Shown here piece after piece: positions 52,635 through 61,422 of a stretch of DNA of 64,000 nt. Location: the NCBI GenBank assembly GCA_022822305.1, contig JAJEBY010000013.1, positions 257,617-321,616 of the forward strand, read 5' to 3'. The DNA is from Anaerolineae bacterium (GTDB taxonomy: Bacteria; Chloroflexota; Anaerolineae; Aggregatilineales; Phototrophicaceae). Under the pieces are notes generated by a model that saw nothing but the letters and a program-made list of their open reading frames with translations, had not been told where the DNA came from and did not search any database. Numbering within the stretch: the stretch's first letter is position 1; each line of letters opens with the position of its first letter. The translations under genes were made by a program, and so were the position numbers.

Positions 52635-53726
52635 CTAATCGAGATAATCGCGCAGTTTGCGGCTGCGGCGCGGATGACGCAGCCGGCGCAAGGCGCGTCC
52701 CTCGATTTGACGGATGCGTTCTCGCGTCAAACCGAACTTTTGCCCGACTTCTTCCAGCGTATAGCTTTGCCCATTTTGCAATCCGAAGCGCAGGCGCAAA
52801 ATGCGCGCTTCGCGCGGTGAAAGCGTGTTGAGCAATTCGTCGATCTTTTCTTTCAGCAGCTTGCTGTATGCGCTGTCGGACGGGGTGGGCTCGCGATCAT
52901 TTTCGATAAAGCTGCCTAGCTCGCAGTCATCGTCTTTGCCGACGGGATGTTCCAGGCTGAGCGGCTGCCAGGACACCTTGAGCATCCACTGCACCTTGCG
53001 CGGCTCGCACTCCATGGCTTTGGCAATATCTTCGACCGACGGCTTGCAGCCGTGCTCTTGTTCCAGATCGCGCGCCACGCGATAAAGCTGGCGGATGCGA
53101 TCGGTCATATGCACGGGCACTCGAATGGTGCGGCCCTGATCGGCGATGGCGCGTGTGATGGTCTGGCGAATCCACCAGGTGGCGTAGGTGCTGAAACGAT
53201 AGCCGCGGTGATAATCGAATTTTTCAACCGCCTTCATCAGTCCCAGGTTGCCCTCCTGGATCAGATCCAGGAACTGCACACCGCGCGACATATACTTCTT
53301 GGCAATGGAAACGACCAGGCGGGTATTGGCTTTGATCAGGTGATCGCGCGCGTTTACGCCGTCCTGGATCAGGAATTTCCATTCGGCGCTGCGTTTATGG
53401 CCGGGATATTGAGTGAGCCGCGCTTCGGCGCCTCGGCCCGCTTCAAGGCGCATCGCCAACTGCACTTCTTCTTCGGTGCTGAGCAGCGGCACACGCGCCA
53501 TCTCTTTGAGATAGAGGCCGACTGTGTCGTTCGAGGCGATCTCGCCGAGGTCGAAATCTTGGTCGTCATCGTCGATATCCGCCTCGACCTCATCATAGCC
53601 GACGGCGAATATGTCGATGTCTTCATCTTCAAAAGACAGTTGAAAATCGTTCGACTGAGACTTATCTTCTTCGAGATAAGTCATCAATTCAATATCGGAT
53701 TCGTACCTCTCATCGAAAGTATTCAC
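52635..53726 (-). CDS. rpoD: RNA polymerase sigma factor, RpoD/SigA family
   Basis: 363 residues. After an acidic N-terminal ~60 residues without region 1.1 come region 1.2 ([18 protein letters not shown]), region 2 ([37 protein letters not shown] with the -10-reading helix), region 3 and region 4 ([34 protein letters not shown]). This is the group 1/2 type that reads TTGACA/TATAAT promoters, as seen across this window. The start is taken as GTG at 53726 with GGGGGG upstream; ATG at 53750 is possible. It follows the DUF177 gene in one transcript from the promoter at 54417-54446. It may be the primary factor or a close paralogue. Confidence 0.9.
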   Translation of the reverse strand: MNTFDERYESDIELMTYLEEDKSQSNDFQLSFEDEDIDIFAVGYDEVEADIDDDDQDFDLGEIASNDTVGLYLKEMARVPLLSTEEEVQLAMRLEAGRGAEARLTQYPGHKRSAEWKFLIQDGVNARDHLIKANTRLVVSIAKKYMSRGVQFLDLIQEGNLGLMKAVEKFDYHRGYRFSTYATWWIRQTITRAIADQGRTIRVPVHMTDRIRQLYRVARDLEQEHGCKPSVEDIAKAMECEPRKVQWMLKVSWQPLSLEHPVGKDDDCELGSFIENDREPTPSDSAYSKLLKEKIDELLNTLSPREARILRLRFGLQNGQSYTLEEVGQKFGLTRERIRQIEGRALRRLRHPRRSRKLRDYLD

Positions 53727-53792
53727 GGTTAACCCCCCAACTGGCGCCATGAAAGCGATATCGTTATCGCTGATGGCTATGATGCGCTAGAT

Positions 53793-54347
53793 TTACTGGT
53801 CCAGCAACTGCTTCAGGATCGCCAGCCGCGGATCTATGGCCGCGTAACTCCCCAAGTTATGACTGTCGACTTCCACAGTTTCTGGCTCGTCATTCAGGTT
53901 TGAGCCACTTTCGGAACTTATGCCGCGACACAGGTCGTGACAGATGACGCGATAGCCTTCTTCGATAATAATTTCTTCCCGCAATAACGGGGCAAGATCT
54001 ATATCGCCGCTGCTATCAACACTAAACACACTCTTTTCCGGGTCTGCAGGTGACGCGTATAGTTCGGCAACTGGCAAAGCGAATCCATGTACGAATTCTT
54101 CGAGACAGCGATCACATTCCCGCCCGTGCTGTACTTGCAATGTACCCTGCGCCAGGATACCCTCTTTGGTTCGAGTAAGGGTCAAGTGTCCAGAAAGGGA
54201 CTCCAAATACAGATCTTCCGCGACATGTACGCGCTGAGGAATCTGTAGTGGAATCTCTCTTGAAAAGCCTGGCCCTTCCGTTAGCAGATATCCGACCTGC
54301 AGCTTGAGGAGACGACTATTCAGGTAGCTAGTTGTGCCTGCGCTCAC
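53793..54347 (-). CDS. DUF177 (YceD-like) protein
   Basis: 184 residues. The family pattern ECDRCLEEF and the C-terminal EGYRVICHDLCRGISS with its cysteines are present. YceD-type proteins are linked with 23S rRNA processing and ribosome assembly and often precede rpmF; no rpmF is visible here, and the zinc-like second C-x-x-C pair is incomplete. The start is GTG at 54347, eight bases after AGGAG. A longer reading from the ATG at 54446 is ruled out because that ATG lies in the -35 box of the promoter. The sigma factor gene follows after about 66 bases. Confidence 0.85.
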   Translation of the reverse strand: MSAGTTSYLNSRLLKLQVGYLLTEGPGFSREIPLQIPQRVHVAEDLYLESLSGHLTLTRTKEGILAQGTLQVQHGRECDRCLEEFVHGFALPVAELYASPADPEKSVFSVDSSGDIDLAPLLREEIIIEEGYRVICHDLCRGISSESGSNLNDEPETVEVDSHNLGSYAAIDPRLAILKQLLDQ

Positions 54348-54416
54348 CAAGACCGCTCCTCTGCGGTGGGTGGATAATCCACATGTATTAAGAATGCCTA
54401 ATTCAAATCTGTCACG

Positions 54417-54446
54417 ATTATAGACAAGACCATGCACAAATGTCAA
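54417..54446 (-). promoter_or_regulatory. Sigma70 promoter of the DUF177-rpoD operon
   Basis: Minus strand TTGACA (54446-54441), 18-base spacer, TATAAT (54422-54417): both boxes match consensus fully. The leader is about 63 bases. A TTGGGATA octamer (54459-54466) lies 13 bases before the -35 box. Confidence 0.85.
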
Positions 54447-54499
54447 GCAATCAAGACTTATCCCAACAATTAATCAACGGTTAATGTTAGATACGACGA

Positions 54500-54514
54500 T
54501 TTGCACATTTGCAC
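54500..54514 (+). repeat. Tandem TTTGCAC repeat in the DUF177/DUF309 divergent region
   Basis: TTTGCAC at 54500-54506 and 54508-54514, period 8. It may be a regulator site for either gene; too short to be sure. Confidence 0.35.
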
Positions 54515-54592
54515 GACCATTATGCATAGGCTGGCAAAAGTTACAACTTCGGAATATTGCGTTATTGTTTACAAGGCAATCAGGAGTTTCAC

Positions 54593-55372
54593 TTGAACCC
54601 CGCGATCTTGGTTTTCGTCTCCCAACTTGATGATGCAGCTGCCATAGTCGGCGCTATGCAAGGTTTTCGTGTTTGCCAAGTTGCCGAACCCGCAGGATAC
54701 ATGAACACCTTGATCAATAGTCGATGCGCGCTGGTTGTCGTCGATACGCGGCACCCGCGCTGGCGGAGCTTCGTGACAACGCCGAAATCCAGCGCGGCCA
54801 CCCGTCGTATACCCGTGTTTGCTGTCAGTGACGATGATGTGGCACGCGCGGAAGCGACGCTGGCCGGCGCTGACATCGCCCTAAGCTGGAGCGAGTTGGA
54901 AAAGGATGGCAGAAGCTTGATCGCGGATTTCGCGCGCCTGCCGAGTCAAGCATCTCTGCAGCGGCTAGCTTGCCAATGTGCTGAGGAACTGCCTGATCTG
55001 GCATTGGCCGGGCTGCGTGAATTCAACAGCGGAAACTACTACGAGCAGCACGATCTGTTTGAAGCGCTATGGGTACAGACGGAAGGACCCGTCCGTGACC
55101 TATATCGCGCTATCCTGCAGGTCGGCGTCGCCTACTACCATATCAATCGGGGCAATGCCCGTGGCGCGCTGAAGATGCTACAGCGCAGCGTACAGTGGCT
55201 GCATGTTTTGCCCGATACCTGTCAGGGAATCGATGTGGCGCAGCTCCGCCGCGATTCATACGCCGTGCGAGCCGCACTCGAGCGCGTAGGTACCGCCGGC
55301 TTGGATCAGTTTGATCTATCGACCCTGAAACCCTTGCGTCGGGCGCCGCCGGAACGCGCCGAGCCCGAATGA
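54593..55372 (+). CDS. Receiver-like domain fused to DUF309
   Basis: 259 residues. Residues 1-120 look like a CheY-type receiver fold: AILVFVSQLDD, ALVVVDTRHP (Asp at the end of strand 3), RIPVFAVSDDD (the Thr/Ser strand), but no lysine at the fifth strand (IALSWSEL) and no acidic pair, so phosphorylation is unlikely. Residues ~135-235 are DUF309: FNSGNYYEQHDLFEALWVQ, AILQVGVAYYHINRGN and LQRSVQWLHVLP. DUF309 is a small helical family of unknown role. The start is TTG at 54593 with AGGAG six bases upstream; an in-frame TTG at 54557 lacks one. It converges on the S9 peptidase gene. Confidence 0.75.
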   Translation: MNPAILVFVSQLDDAAAIVGAMQGFRVCQVAEPAGYMNTLINSRCALVVVDTRHPRWRSFVTTPKSSAATRRIPVFAVSDDDVARAEATLAGADIALSWSELEKDGRSLIADFARLPSQASLQRLACQCAEELPDLALAGLREFNSGNYYEQHDLFEALWVQTEGPVRDLYRAILQVGVAYYHINRGNARGALKMLQRSVQWLHVLPDTCQGIDVAQLRRDSYAVRAALERVGTAGLDQFDLSTLKPLRRAPPERAEPE

Positions 55373-55373
55373 T

Positions 55374-55392
55374 GGGCCGGATGCCCGGTCCC
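55374..55392. terminator. Hairpin between convergent DUF309 and S9 genes
   Basis: GGGCCGG pairs with CCGGTCCC (one bulged T) around ATGC, in the 27-base gap. No long T run; a weak two-way terminator at best. Confidence 0.35.
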
Positions 55393-55399
55393 GCCTCAC

Positions 55400-57370
55400 C
55401 TAATTTTCTTCACTCAACACATAACGCGCGAACCAATCCAGCATGGCATCGTTGTGGGCGCGCCGCAGATTGATCTCCCCATAGATTGACGCGCCGTGCG
55501 CGCCGCCAGGCTGTCGCAGCATCTCCACCACACAGCCGTTGGCTTTCAGCACCGTATAGTACTGCTCGGACTGTTCGGCGGGACAGCGCCAGTCCAGCTC
55601 GCTCTGCACCATCAAGGTCGGCGTCGTGCAGTTGTGCGCATAGGTGATCGGCGAGCATCGTTCGTAGACTTCGGGGATTTCGTGTGGATGACCGCCCATC
55701 TGTTGCACGCCGAACCAGATGCCGATGTCGCTGGTGCCATAGAAGCTGCGCCAATTGGTGACTGGATTCTGGGGGATGGCGGCTTTGAAGCGATCGGTCT
55801 GCCCGATGACCCAGCAGGAGAGATTGCCGCCGCCCGAAGTCCCGCAGACGCCGAGTCGATCGGCATCGGCCAATCCCAGCGCGATGGCGTGATCGACGCC
55901 GCTCATCAGGTCCTTGTAATCGAGATTGCCCCAATCGCCTTTGATGGCGGTGGAGAATTCGTCTCCATAACCGGTGGAGGCGCGGTGGTTGAGGAAGAGC
56001 ACGCCGTAGCCGGCGCCGGCCAACATCTGGAAATCGAAATGAAAGGCGCAGCCGTAGGCGGCGTGCGGGCCGCCATGGATATAGAGGATGGTGGGGTAGG
56101 GCGCGCTGCCGATGGCCGGTTTCATATACCAACCTTCGACCTGAACGCCGTCATTGCTAGGCCAAAGCAAGCGCTCGGTCTCCGGCAGGCTGATCCGCGC
56201 CAGGCGCCCGGCGTTGAGTTCGGTGAGTCGCTCGTGGTTTCCGCCGGCGCAATCCACAAGCCAGAGATCGGGCGGCGCGTTTAACTCGGTGCGGGCGTAC
56301 AGCAGCGCGTCCCCGACCAGGCTCTGCGGATAAATCGCGCAATCGCCGCTGGTGACTGCCTCCCAATCTTCGTCGCCAGTCAGCGCGACGCGATAGACGT
56401 GATTGGTACCGCCCGCTTGCACGGCCGTATAGGCATACGCGCCATCAACGCTGACAGCCGTATTGGCGATGCTGATGCCCGCTACCGGCATATCCATGGA
56501 CAGATAACCGCCAACGCCCACTTTCAGCCCGGTCGTACGGCAATCGACCTCTGAGGTGGCCAGATCAAGGATGTAAAGATCGGACTTGGTACCGATGGGC
56601 TTGCCATCGGTGGGACGCCCAACGAACACCACCCGTCCGCCATCGGGCGTGAAGCTGGCGGCGCTGACGGCGGTCCAGCCCTGCAATATTGTCTTGCAGT
56701 TGCCATCCAGATCAACGGTCTTCAGATCGGGCGTCATGGCGCGGTCGGTTTCAATCCCCATGTTGGCGTCGTAAAGAATCGTCGCGCCATCGGGCGACCA
56801 GCGCGGATTGATATTGTTGCTGCGGTCATCGGTTAACTGGCGCGATTCGCCGGATTCCAGATCCAGCAAGAAGATTTCTTGCACCTGATCATCGAGATAG
56901 CCGATGGCGTCAAAGCGGTAAACCATGCGGTCGACGCGATAGGGTTCTTTGGACAGATCGGGCGGCTCGGGGTTGGGCGCCGCGCAATAGGCGATGCTAC
57001 TGCCGTCCGGCGACCAGGCGAATCCGCCGCCGCCGATGCCGCGCTCGTGGTGCGTCAGCTGGCGCGCTTCGCCGCCATCGACAGGCAGCAAGTACAGTTG
57101 CGCCTTTCCCGAGCGATCGGATACGAAAGCGATCGAATCGCCGTCGAGCGACCAGGCAGGCAGGGTGTCCTTGGCGCGGCCATTGGTCAGTTGACGCGAA
57201 TGGCCGCTGGCGCGATCGAGGGCGAATATTGTGCTGTATTCCTTGTCGTCTGCGGCATCAATCTTGGCGACATTATAGACTACCCGCGTTTGATCCGGAG
57301 ACAGTTGCCCGCCATTGAGAAAGCGCAGTTCAAACAAGTCTTCACGTTGGAGTGTACGGATTTGGGACAT
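55400..57370 (-). CDS. S9-family serine peptidase (prolyl oligopeptidase/acylaminoacyl type)
   Basis: 656 residues, no signal peptide. The first ~400 form a WD-like propeller with TolB-type strands (SPDGSSIAYCAAP, SPDGATILYDANM). The C-terminal alpha/beta hydrolase has the nucleophile in GVCGTSGGGN, the Asp in VQSELDWRCPAEQ and the His in QPGGAHGAS, so the triad is complete. PTILYIHGGPHAAYG is the oxyanion loop. Such enzymes cut short peptides after proline or remove acyl-amino acids, in the cytoplasm. The ATG at 57370 has GAGGTC upstream; the in-frame start at 57433 lies upstream of the promoter. Confidence 0.92.
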   Translation of the reverse strand: MSQIRTLQREDLFELRFLNGGQLSPDQTRVVYNVAKIDAADDKEYSTIFALDRASGHSRQLTNGRAKDTLPAWSLDGDSIAFVSDRSGKAQLYLLPVDGGEARQLTHHERGIGGGGFAWSPDGSSIAYCAAPNPEPPDLSKEPYRVDRMVYRFDAIGYLDDQVQEIFLLDLESGESRQLTDDRSNNINPRWSPDGATILYDANMGIETDRAMTPDLKTVDLDGNCKTILQGWTAVSAASFTPDGGRVVFVGRPTDGKPIGTKSDLYILDLATSEVDCRTTGLKVGVGGYLSMDMPVAGISIANTAVSVDGAYAYTAVQAGGTNHVYRVALTGDEDWEAVTSGDCAIYPQSLVGDALLYARTELNAPPDLWLVDCAGGNHERLTELNAGRLARISLPETERLLWPSNDGVQVEGWYMKPAIGSAPYPTILYIHGGPHAAYGCAFHFDFQMLAGAGYGVLFLNHRASTGYGDEFSTAIKGDWGNLDYKDLMSGVDHAIALGLADADRLGVCGTSGGGNLSCWVIGQTDRFKAAIPQNPVTNWRSFYGTSDIGIWFGVQQMGGHPHEIPEVYERCSPITYAHNCTTPTLMVQSELDWRCPAEQSEQYYTVLKANGCVVEMLRQPGGAHGASIYGEINLRRAHNDAMLDWFARYVLSEEN

Positions 57371-57411
57371 GTTGACCTCGTATGCGTATTTCAAATAGTT
57401 GAACAGGGCAG

Positions 57412-57420
57412 ATTGTAACA
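57412..57420 (-). promoter_or_regulatory. Extended -10 promoter of the S9 peptidase gene
   Basis: Minus strand TG-T-TACAAT, 42 bases before the ATG at 57370. Confidence 0.55.
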
Positions 57421-57537
57421 CTTTTGCGGTCAAGTATTGGCGTTAAGGTCTAACTGGAGATCTGCAGTTTGCCGCAGCCGCTGTAGATTCACTGGTTGTC
57501 TTGTATGATTACGGGTGTAGAAATGGAGATGTTTGAC

Positions 57538-58323
57538 ATGCCGGAATCCATAGACTCCAAGTCCCTGTCGCGGCAGCGCTACGCGCAGTTCGCCGATGGT
57601 TATGTCACCAGCGAGACCCACGCCCGGGGCTCCGACCTGGATCGCCTGCTGGCTATCGCGGCGCCGCAGCGGCAGTGGGATGTCCTCGATATCGCCACTG
57701 GCGGCGGACATACCGCGCTCAAGTTCGCCCCTCATGTGCGGGAGGTCATCGCGACCGATCTGACGCCACGCATGCTGGAAAAGGCCGAGCGTTTCATTGT
57801 CGGGGAACGAGGCGTGAAAAACGTGCGCTTTCAGCAGGCAGATGCCGAAGATCTCCCCTTTAACGCCGATCAATTCGATTTGGTGACCTGCCGCATCGCG
57901 CCGCATCACTTCCCCGATGTGCCAGCTTTCCTGTCGCAATGCGCGCGCGTCTTGAAAACCGGCGGCATGTTGCTGCTGCAAGATCATCTTCTGCCCGACG
58001 ATGATACATCGGCGCGTTATGTCGATGCGTTCGAGCGCCTGCGCGACCCCAGCCACAATCGCGCCTACAGCGAGCTCGAGTGGAGGGCGCTCTTTGCCGA
58101 TGCCGGTTTCTCGGTCGAAACCGCCGAGCATTACATCAAGCGGCACGACTTCATGACCTGGACCCAGCGACAGGGCAATGACGACGCTACCATCGCGCAA
58201 TTGATTCAGATGCTGCGGCAGGCGCCGCCCATCGCCACAGACTGGATGAGCGCGCGCGATTGGGGCACGGCGCAGGCGACATTCGTCAATCGCCACATCA
58301 TCATGCGCGGCCGCGTATGTTAA
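57538..58323 (+). CDS. Class I SAM-dependent methyltransferase (UbiE-like)
   Basis: 261 residues. Motif I, VLDIATGGGHTAL (49-61), binds SAM; ATDLTPRMLEKAERF is the acidic loop region and FQQADAEDLPF motif II, then FDLVTCRIAPHHF. The domain is of the Methyltransf_11/UbiE type acting on small molecules such as quinone precursors or lipids. Of several in-frame starts, the ATG at 57538 is chosen for GGAG nine bases upstream. A TATGAT at 57504-57509 is a possible -10 box. A GT4 gene follows after 12 bases, so the two form an operon. Substrate unknown. Confidence 0.88.
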   Translation: MPESIDSKSLSRQRYAQFADGYVTSETHARGSDLDRLLAIAAPQRQWDVLDIATGGGHTALKFAPHVREVIATDLTPRMLEKAERFIVGERGVKNVRFQQADAEDLPFNADQFDLVTCRIAPHHFPDVPAFLSQCARVLKTGGMLLLQDHLLPDDDTSARYVDAFERLRDPSHNRAYSELEWRALFADAGFSVETAEHYIKRHDFMTWTQRQGNDDATIAQLIQMLRQAPPIATDWMSARDWGTAQATFVNRHIIMRGRVC

Positions 58324-58335
58324 CGGGAGCAACCT

Positions 58336-59454
58336 GTGCCTAACCTCTTGGTGGCCAGCGGCATTTTCCATCCCGAAAGCGGCGGACCGGCGACCTATCT
58401 CAAAGGCATTCTGCCGGCGCTGCAAAAGAAGGGCTGGAATCCGCATGTCATCAGCTTTGGAGACAGCAGCCGTTCTCATTATCCCTATCCCGTGACCAGA
58501 ATCGCCCGTCGCGCTTATCCGCTGCGTCAAACGCACTATGCGCTGTCCGCGCGAAAGCTGCTCGATTGGGCGGATATTTGTTTTGCGCACAGCATTGACC
58601 TACCGATTTGGAGCGGGCCGCGCGTTCCACGCGCGCTCAAAGTGGTTGGTGACCAGGCTTGGGAACGCTGCATGCGCAAGGGCTGGATCCCGCCTGAACT
58701 TTCCATCGACGATTTTCAGACCAGTGCGGGTGATTGGCGCGTGCGCTGGCAGCGGGCGGCCCGGTCGCGACAGGTGAAAGCAATGGACGCGGTGATCGTG
58801 CCGAGCGAGTATTTGCGGCGAATGGTCTGCAGCTGGGGCGTCCCGCCGTCAAAGATTCATGTGATATACAACGCGCTGCCTGATCTGACGCGGCCAACAG
58901 AAAGCCGAGCCGACATTCGCGCCCAACTGGGATGGGATCAGCGCCCGATCTTGATCACTGTGGCGCGCCTGCAGCCCTGGAAAGGGATCGATCATCTGTT
59001 GACGGCCGTGAGCGATCTGCCGGAAATCCGCCTGGTCATTGTCGGGGACGGGCCGGATCTGCCGCGCCTTAAAGCGCTGGCTGCGCCACTCGGCGCGCGC
59101 GTGACATTCACCGGCAACCTGGCGCGCGACGCGGTCAGCAAGCTGATGGTCGCGGCAGATGGACTGGCATTGTACAGCGCCTATGAGGGCTTTTCTCATA
59201 CGCTTTTGGAGAGCCTGCAATTGGGCACGCCAGTAGTGGCTAGCGATTGCGGAGGAAATCCGGAATTGGTGCGCCATGGCCGCAACGGTTTGCTGGCGCC
59301 TCACGTCGATATTCCGGCATTGCAGGGAGCGATCACTGAATTACTGGACCGCCGCGACGATTTCGCCGCCAAGGCAAGCACGGACATGGATCGATTTGCA
59401 TTTCAAACGATGGTTGATCAAACGAACGAGATTTTGGAATCCGTGGTCAATTGA
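58336..59454 (+). CDS. GT4-family glycosyltransferase
   Basis: 372 residues, GT-B fold. The start is GTG with GGGAG upstream. N-terminal LLVASGIFHPESGGPATYL is the acceptor-side loop. The C-terminal Rossmann domain opens at LITVARLQPWKG, and the E-x7-E motif is in YEGFSHTLLESL, followed by PVVASDCGGNPELV and HGRNGLLAP. It adds a sugar to a lipid or polysaccharide acceptor. It is probably cotranscribed with the methyltransferase, which suggests a methylated glycan or glycolipid product. It ends nine bases from the convergent response regulator gene. Confidence 0.9.
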   Translation: MPNLLVASGIFHPESGGPATYLKGILPALQKKGWNPHVISFGDSSRSHYPYPVTRIARRAYPLRQTHYALSARKLLDWADICFAHSIDLPIWSGPRVPRALKVVGDQAWERCMRKGWIPPELSIDDFQTSAGDWRVRWQRAARSRQVKAMDAVIVPSEYLRRMVCSWGVPPSKIHVIYNALPDLTRPTESRADIRAQLGWDQRPILITVARLQPWKGIDHLLTAVSDLPEIRLVIVGDGPDLPRLKALAAPLGARVTFTGNLARDAVSKLMVAADGLALYSAYEGFSHTLLESLQLGTPVVASDCGGNPELVRHGRNGLLAPHVDIPALQGAITELLDRRDDFAAKASTDMDRFAFQTMVDQTNEILESVVN

Positions 59455-59463
59455 CGCGCTCGC

Positions 59464-60150
59464 TCAGCGATTGACAAAGCGGTAGCCAACGCCCCGAGAA
59501 GTCAAGATATATTCGGGCTGCTGCGGATTGCTCTCCAGCTTTTGCCGCAAGTAATGAATATAGAGCTTCAAGCTGTCGGTGGCGCTGATGTATGCATCGC
59601 CCCAAGCTTTGGCGACCAGCTCCTTGCGTGGCACGACGCGCCCGGCATTGCGCGCCAGGACGGCCAACAGGTTAAATTCCTTGGGCGTCAAGTGTATGCC
59701 TTTGCCGCGTACCCACAGTTCGCGATTCATAAAGTTAATGCGAAAATTGCCATGATTGAATATCAATTCCTCGTGCATTTGCGGGCGGGGAGATCGCCGG
59801 AGCCTTGCCTTAATCCGCGCCACCAATTCATCTTCATCAACAGGCTTGACGACGTAATCGTCGGCGCCGATTTCCAGTCCTTTTACGATATCTTGGGCGC
59901 CACCCAAGGCGCTGACAAAAATTATCGGCACATCGGACATTTCGCGCAGCCTTCGGCAAACTTCCCATCCGTCCATTTGGCTCATGAGTACATCGAGCAA
60001 TACCAAATCCGGCTGGTGATGATATGCGGTTCGCAGTCCGTCTTGAGCGCTATAAGCCTGGCAGACGTCAAATCCTCGTTGCCTCAACAGCGTCGAGAGC
60101 AATTGCACTGTCGATTCATCATCATCGATGACTAGAATCTTCTCAGCCAT
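59464..60150 (-). CDS. OmpR/PhoB-family response regulator
   Basis: 228 residues. The receiver has the acidic pair D10-D11 (VIDDDES), phospho-acceptor D53 in LVLLDVLMS, the Ser in IIFVSAL and the Lys in DDYVVKPVD, so it should be phosphorylatable. The DNA-binding winged helix follows from about residue 130 (LTPKEFNLLAVLARN, ILTSRGVGYRFV). It is a transcription regulator. No histidine kinase gene is next to it, so it is an orphan here. The ATG at 60150 is preferred; an in-frame ATG at 60186 would add 12 residues before the receiver. Confidence 0.92.
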   Translation of the reverse strand: MAEKILVIDDDESTVQLLSTLLRQRGFDVCQAYSAQDGLRTAYHHQPDLVLLDVLMSQMDGWEVCRRLREMSDVPIIFVSALGGAQDIVKGLEIGADDYVVKPVDEDELVARIKARLRRSPRPQMHEELIFNHGNFRINFMNRELWVRGKGIHLTPKEFNLLAVLARNAGRVVPRKELVAKAWGDAYISATDSLKLYIHYLRQKLESNPQQPEYILTSRGVGYRFVNR

Positions 60151-60269
60151 TTTGCAATGCCCCCGATGGTCAAGTTCGCTAAACAATTACAAATCGCTCA
60201 CCGATGTCGGCAAAGATTCGCGCGCCATGAACACTAAAGATACTGTCCACGATATATTACGCAATATGT

Positions 60270-60278
60270 TGTATAACA
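60270..60278 (-). promoter_or_regulatory. Possible extended -10 promoter of the response regulator gene
   Basis: Minus strand TG-T-TATACA. The box lies in a TTGTTATACAAC inverted repeat that could be an autoregulation site. The leader would be about 113 bases. Confidence 0.4.
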
Positions 60279-60665
60279 AAATCATCCAAATGTGAATACA
60301 ATGCCGCCGCAATTTCCAGATTTGTCGTGATTCCCGGCGGCCGGGGCACTGTCTTTTGGCCAAAGTAAGAATTGTCAGTGGACGGCTCGCTGGCTGGATC
60401 ACTTGATTCTGTTGACAATTGCTTGCATCGGCGCGTTTAATCCGGTATCAATTGTGGGACGGAAAACTGTTGGAAAGCAATTGACCCTGGTAGCGGGGAC
60501 TCGCGACTTTTCAAGTCCAAATTCGATCGGTACGTATATTCTAACTTTGAGCCAGTGTCTTGAATCACGACTCCGCGAGCGGGCAGGCGCGCTTGAGTTT
60601 GATAGGACAAATTCAATTGACGTTGCTTGTCTTTGTGGGAGTCGTCTGACGAGCATGATCGCCGG
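60279..60665. other. Gene-free stretch
   Basis: About 390 bases between the response regulator and the small lipoprotein. Open frames on both strands lack ribosome sites and protein-like composition. No repeat or hairpin stands out. Confidence 0.5.
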
Positions 60666-61103
60666 TCAGGCTCGAATAGAATGGATCAGATTGTCGGCTT
60701 GCGAAAAGAACGACTGCGCTGCGCCATCCGCCGCTTCAATCTCGATCCGCAGCGTGACGCCGCCGCCCAACTGCAGCAGACTTTCTTCTCCCGAGGTATC
60801 GGCTGCATGGACTTGCGAGATGCTGACGGTGCTCTGATCGGGCGAAACAAAGACGACCCGTACGAGCGGGGCGGTAGCCGGGCTTAGGTGAACTACGCGC
60901 CACGACGGCGGGAATTCGAGGCGGAAAAGACCGGCGTCGAATCGTGTTTCCGTAATGCTGAAGAAGGGACCCGGCGTATGCTGCAATTGGGCGGGCGTGG
61001 TGGCCGGCGCCAAGGGAGAGCAGGCGCCAAGCAGCAGCATTGCAGCCAAAACACGGCCCTGGAAGCTGGCGATACAGTGACGATTGCGCGCGAACCGCTT
61101 CAA
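60666..61103 (-). CDS. Small lipoprotein
   Basis: 145 residues from a TTG at 61103; the start is uncertain. The lipobox LLGAC gives C28 as the lipidated residue, after a positive n-region (KRFARNRH) and a hydrophobic core (LAAMLLL). The mature part is beta-rich (LFRLEFPPSWRVVHL, VRVVFVSPDQSTVSISQV) and shares the layout of PsbP/DUF-type single-domain lipoproteins that bind small ligands; that is a loose likeness. The TTG lies 11 bases past the RAM gene's stop, so translation is coupled to that gene. No family recognised. Confidence 0.6.
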   Translation of the reverse strand: MKRFARNRHCIASFQGRVLAAMLLLGACSPLAPATTPAQLQHTPGPFFSITETRFDAGLFRLEFPPSWRVVHLSPATAPLVRVVFVSPDQSTVSISQVHAADTSGEESLLQLGGGVTLRIEIEAADGAAQSFFSQADNLIHSIRA

Positions 61104-61113
61104 AGTAAGGCGA

Positions 61114-61347
61114 CTACACCTCGGCAACGGAACGGGTATCCGTCTTGCCCACGCCATTAACATTGCGGATGGCGCGAATGGTATTCATCAATTTGGTATT
61201 GTCTTCGCATTGCAGAAAGGCGATGCAATCATCGGGACCTACCACCAAATCCGCCCGTTCGACGCCATCGATCGCGCGTATGTCGCCCAATGAATCGGCG
61301 AAATCTACAGCCATATTAAGATGTATCAACACGTATGCGCCCGGCAT
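61114..61347 (-). CDS. Stand-alone Lrp/AsnC ligand-binding (RAM) domain
   Basis: 77 residues, a single RAM domain without the DNA-binding helix-turn-helix. AYVLIHLNMAVDFADSLGDI, IDGVERADLVVGPDDCIAFL and IRAIRNVNGVGKTDTRSV match the beta-alpha-beta-beta-alpha-beta fold; the GV-x-x-A and G-x-x-K-T-x-T patterns are typical. RAM domains bind amino acids and form dimers and octamers. AAGGAGAC eight bases before the ATG fixes the start. A promoter lies at 61384-61412. Stand-alone RAM proteins may regulate enzymes or Lrp partners; the role here is unknown. Confidence 0.85.
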   Translation of the reverse strand: MPGAYVLIHLNMAVDFADSLGDIRAIDGVERADLVVGPDDCIAFLQCEDNTKLMNTIRAIRNVNGVGKTDTRSVAEV

Positions 61348-61383
61348 GCTATTGTCTCCTTCACAGCGTTGATCGATAGGCTA

Positions 61384-61412
61384 CTTATACTCGCTTTCCA
61401 GCCAATAGGCAA
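61384..61412 (-). promoter_or_regulatory. Promoter of the RAM-lipoprotein operon
   Basis: Minus strand TTGCCT (61412-61407), 17-base spacer, TATAAG (61389-61384), 37 bases before the ATG. Confidence 0.65.
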
Positions 61413-61422
61413 CTGCCCGCGC

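Noticed and set aside
54348..54446. Longer DUF177 start at 54446
   Set aside because: The ATG lies in the -35 box of the TTGACA-TATAAT promoter.
60403..60837. 144-residue plus-strand open frame
   Set aside because: No ribosome site, no protein-like pattern, and it overlaps the lipoprotein gene on the other strand.
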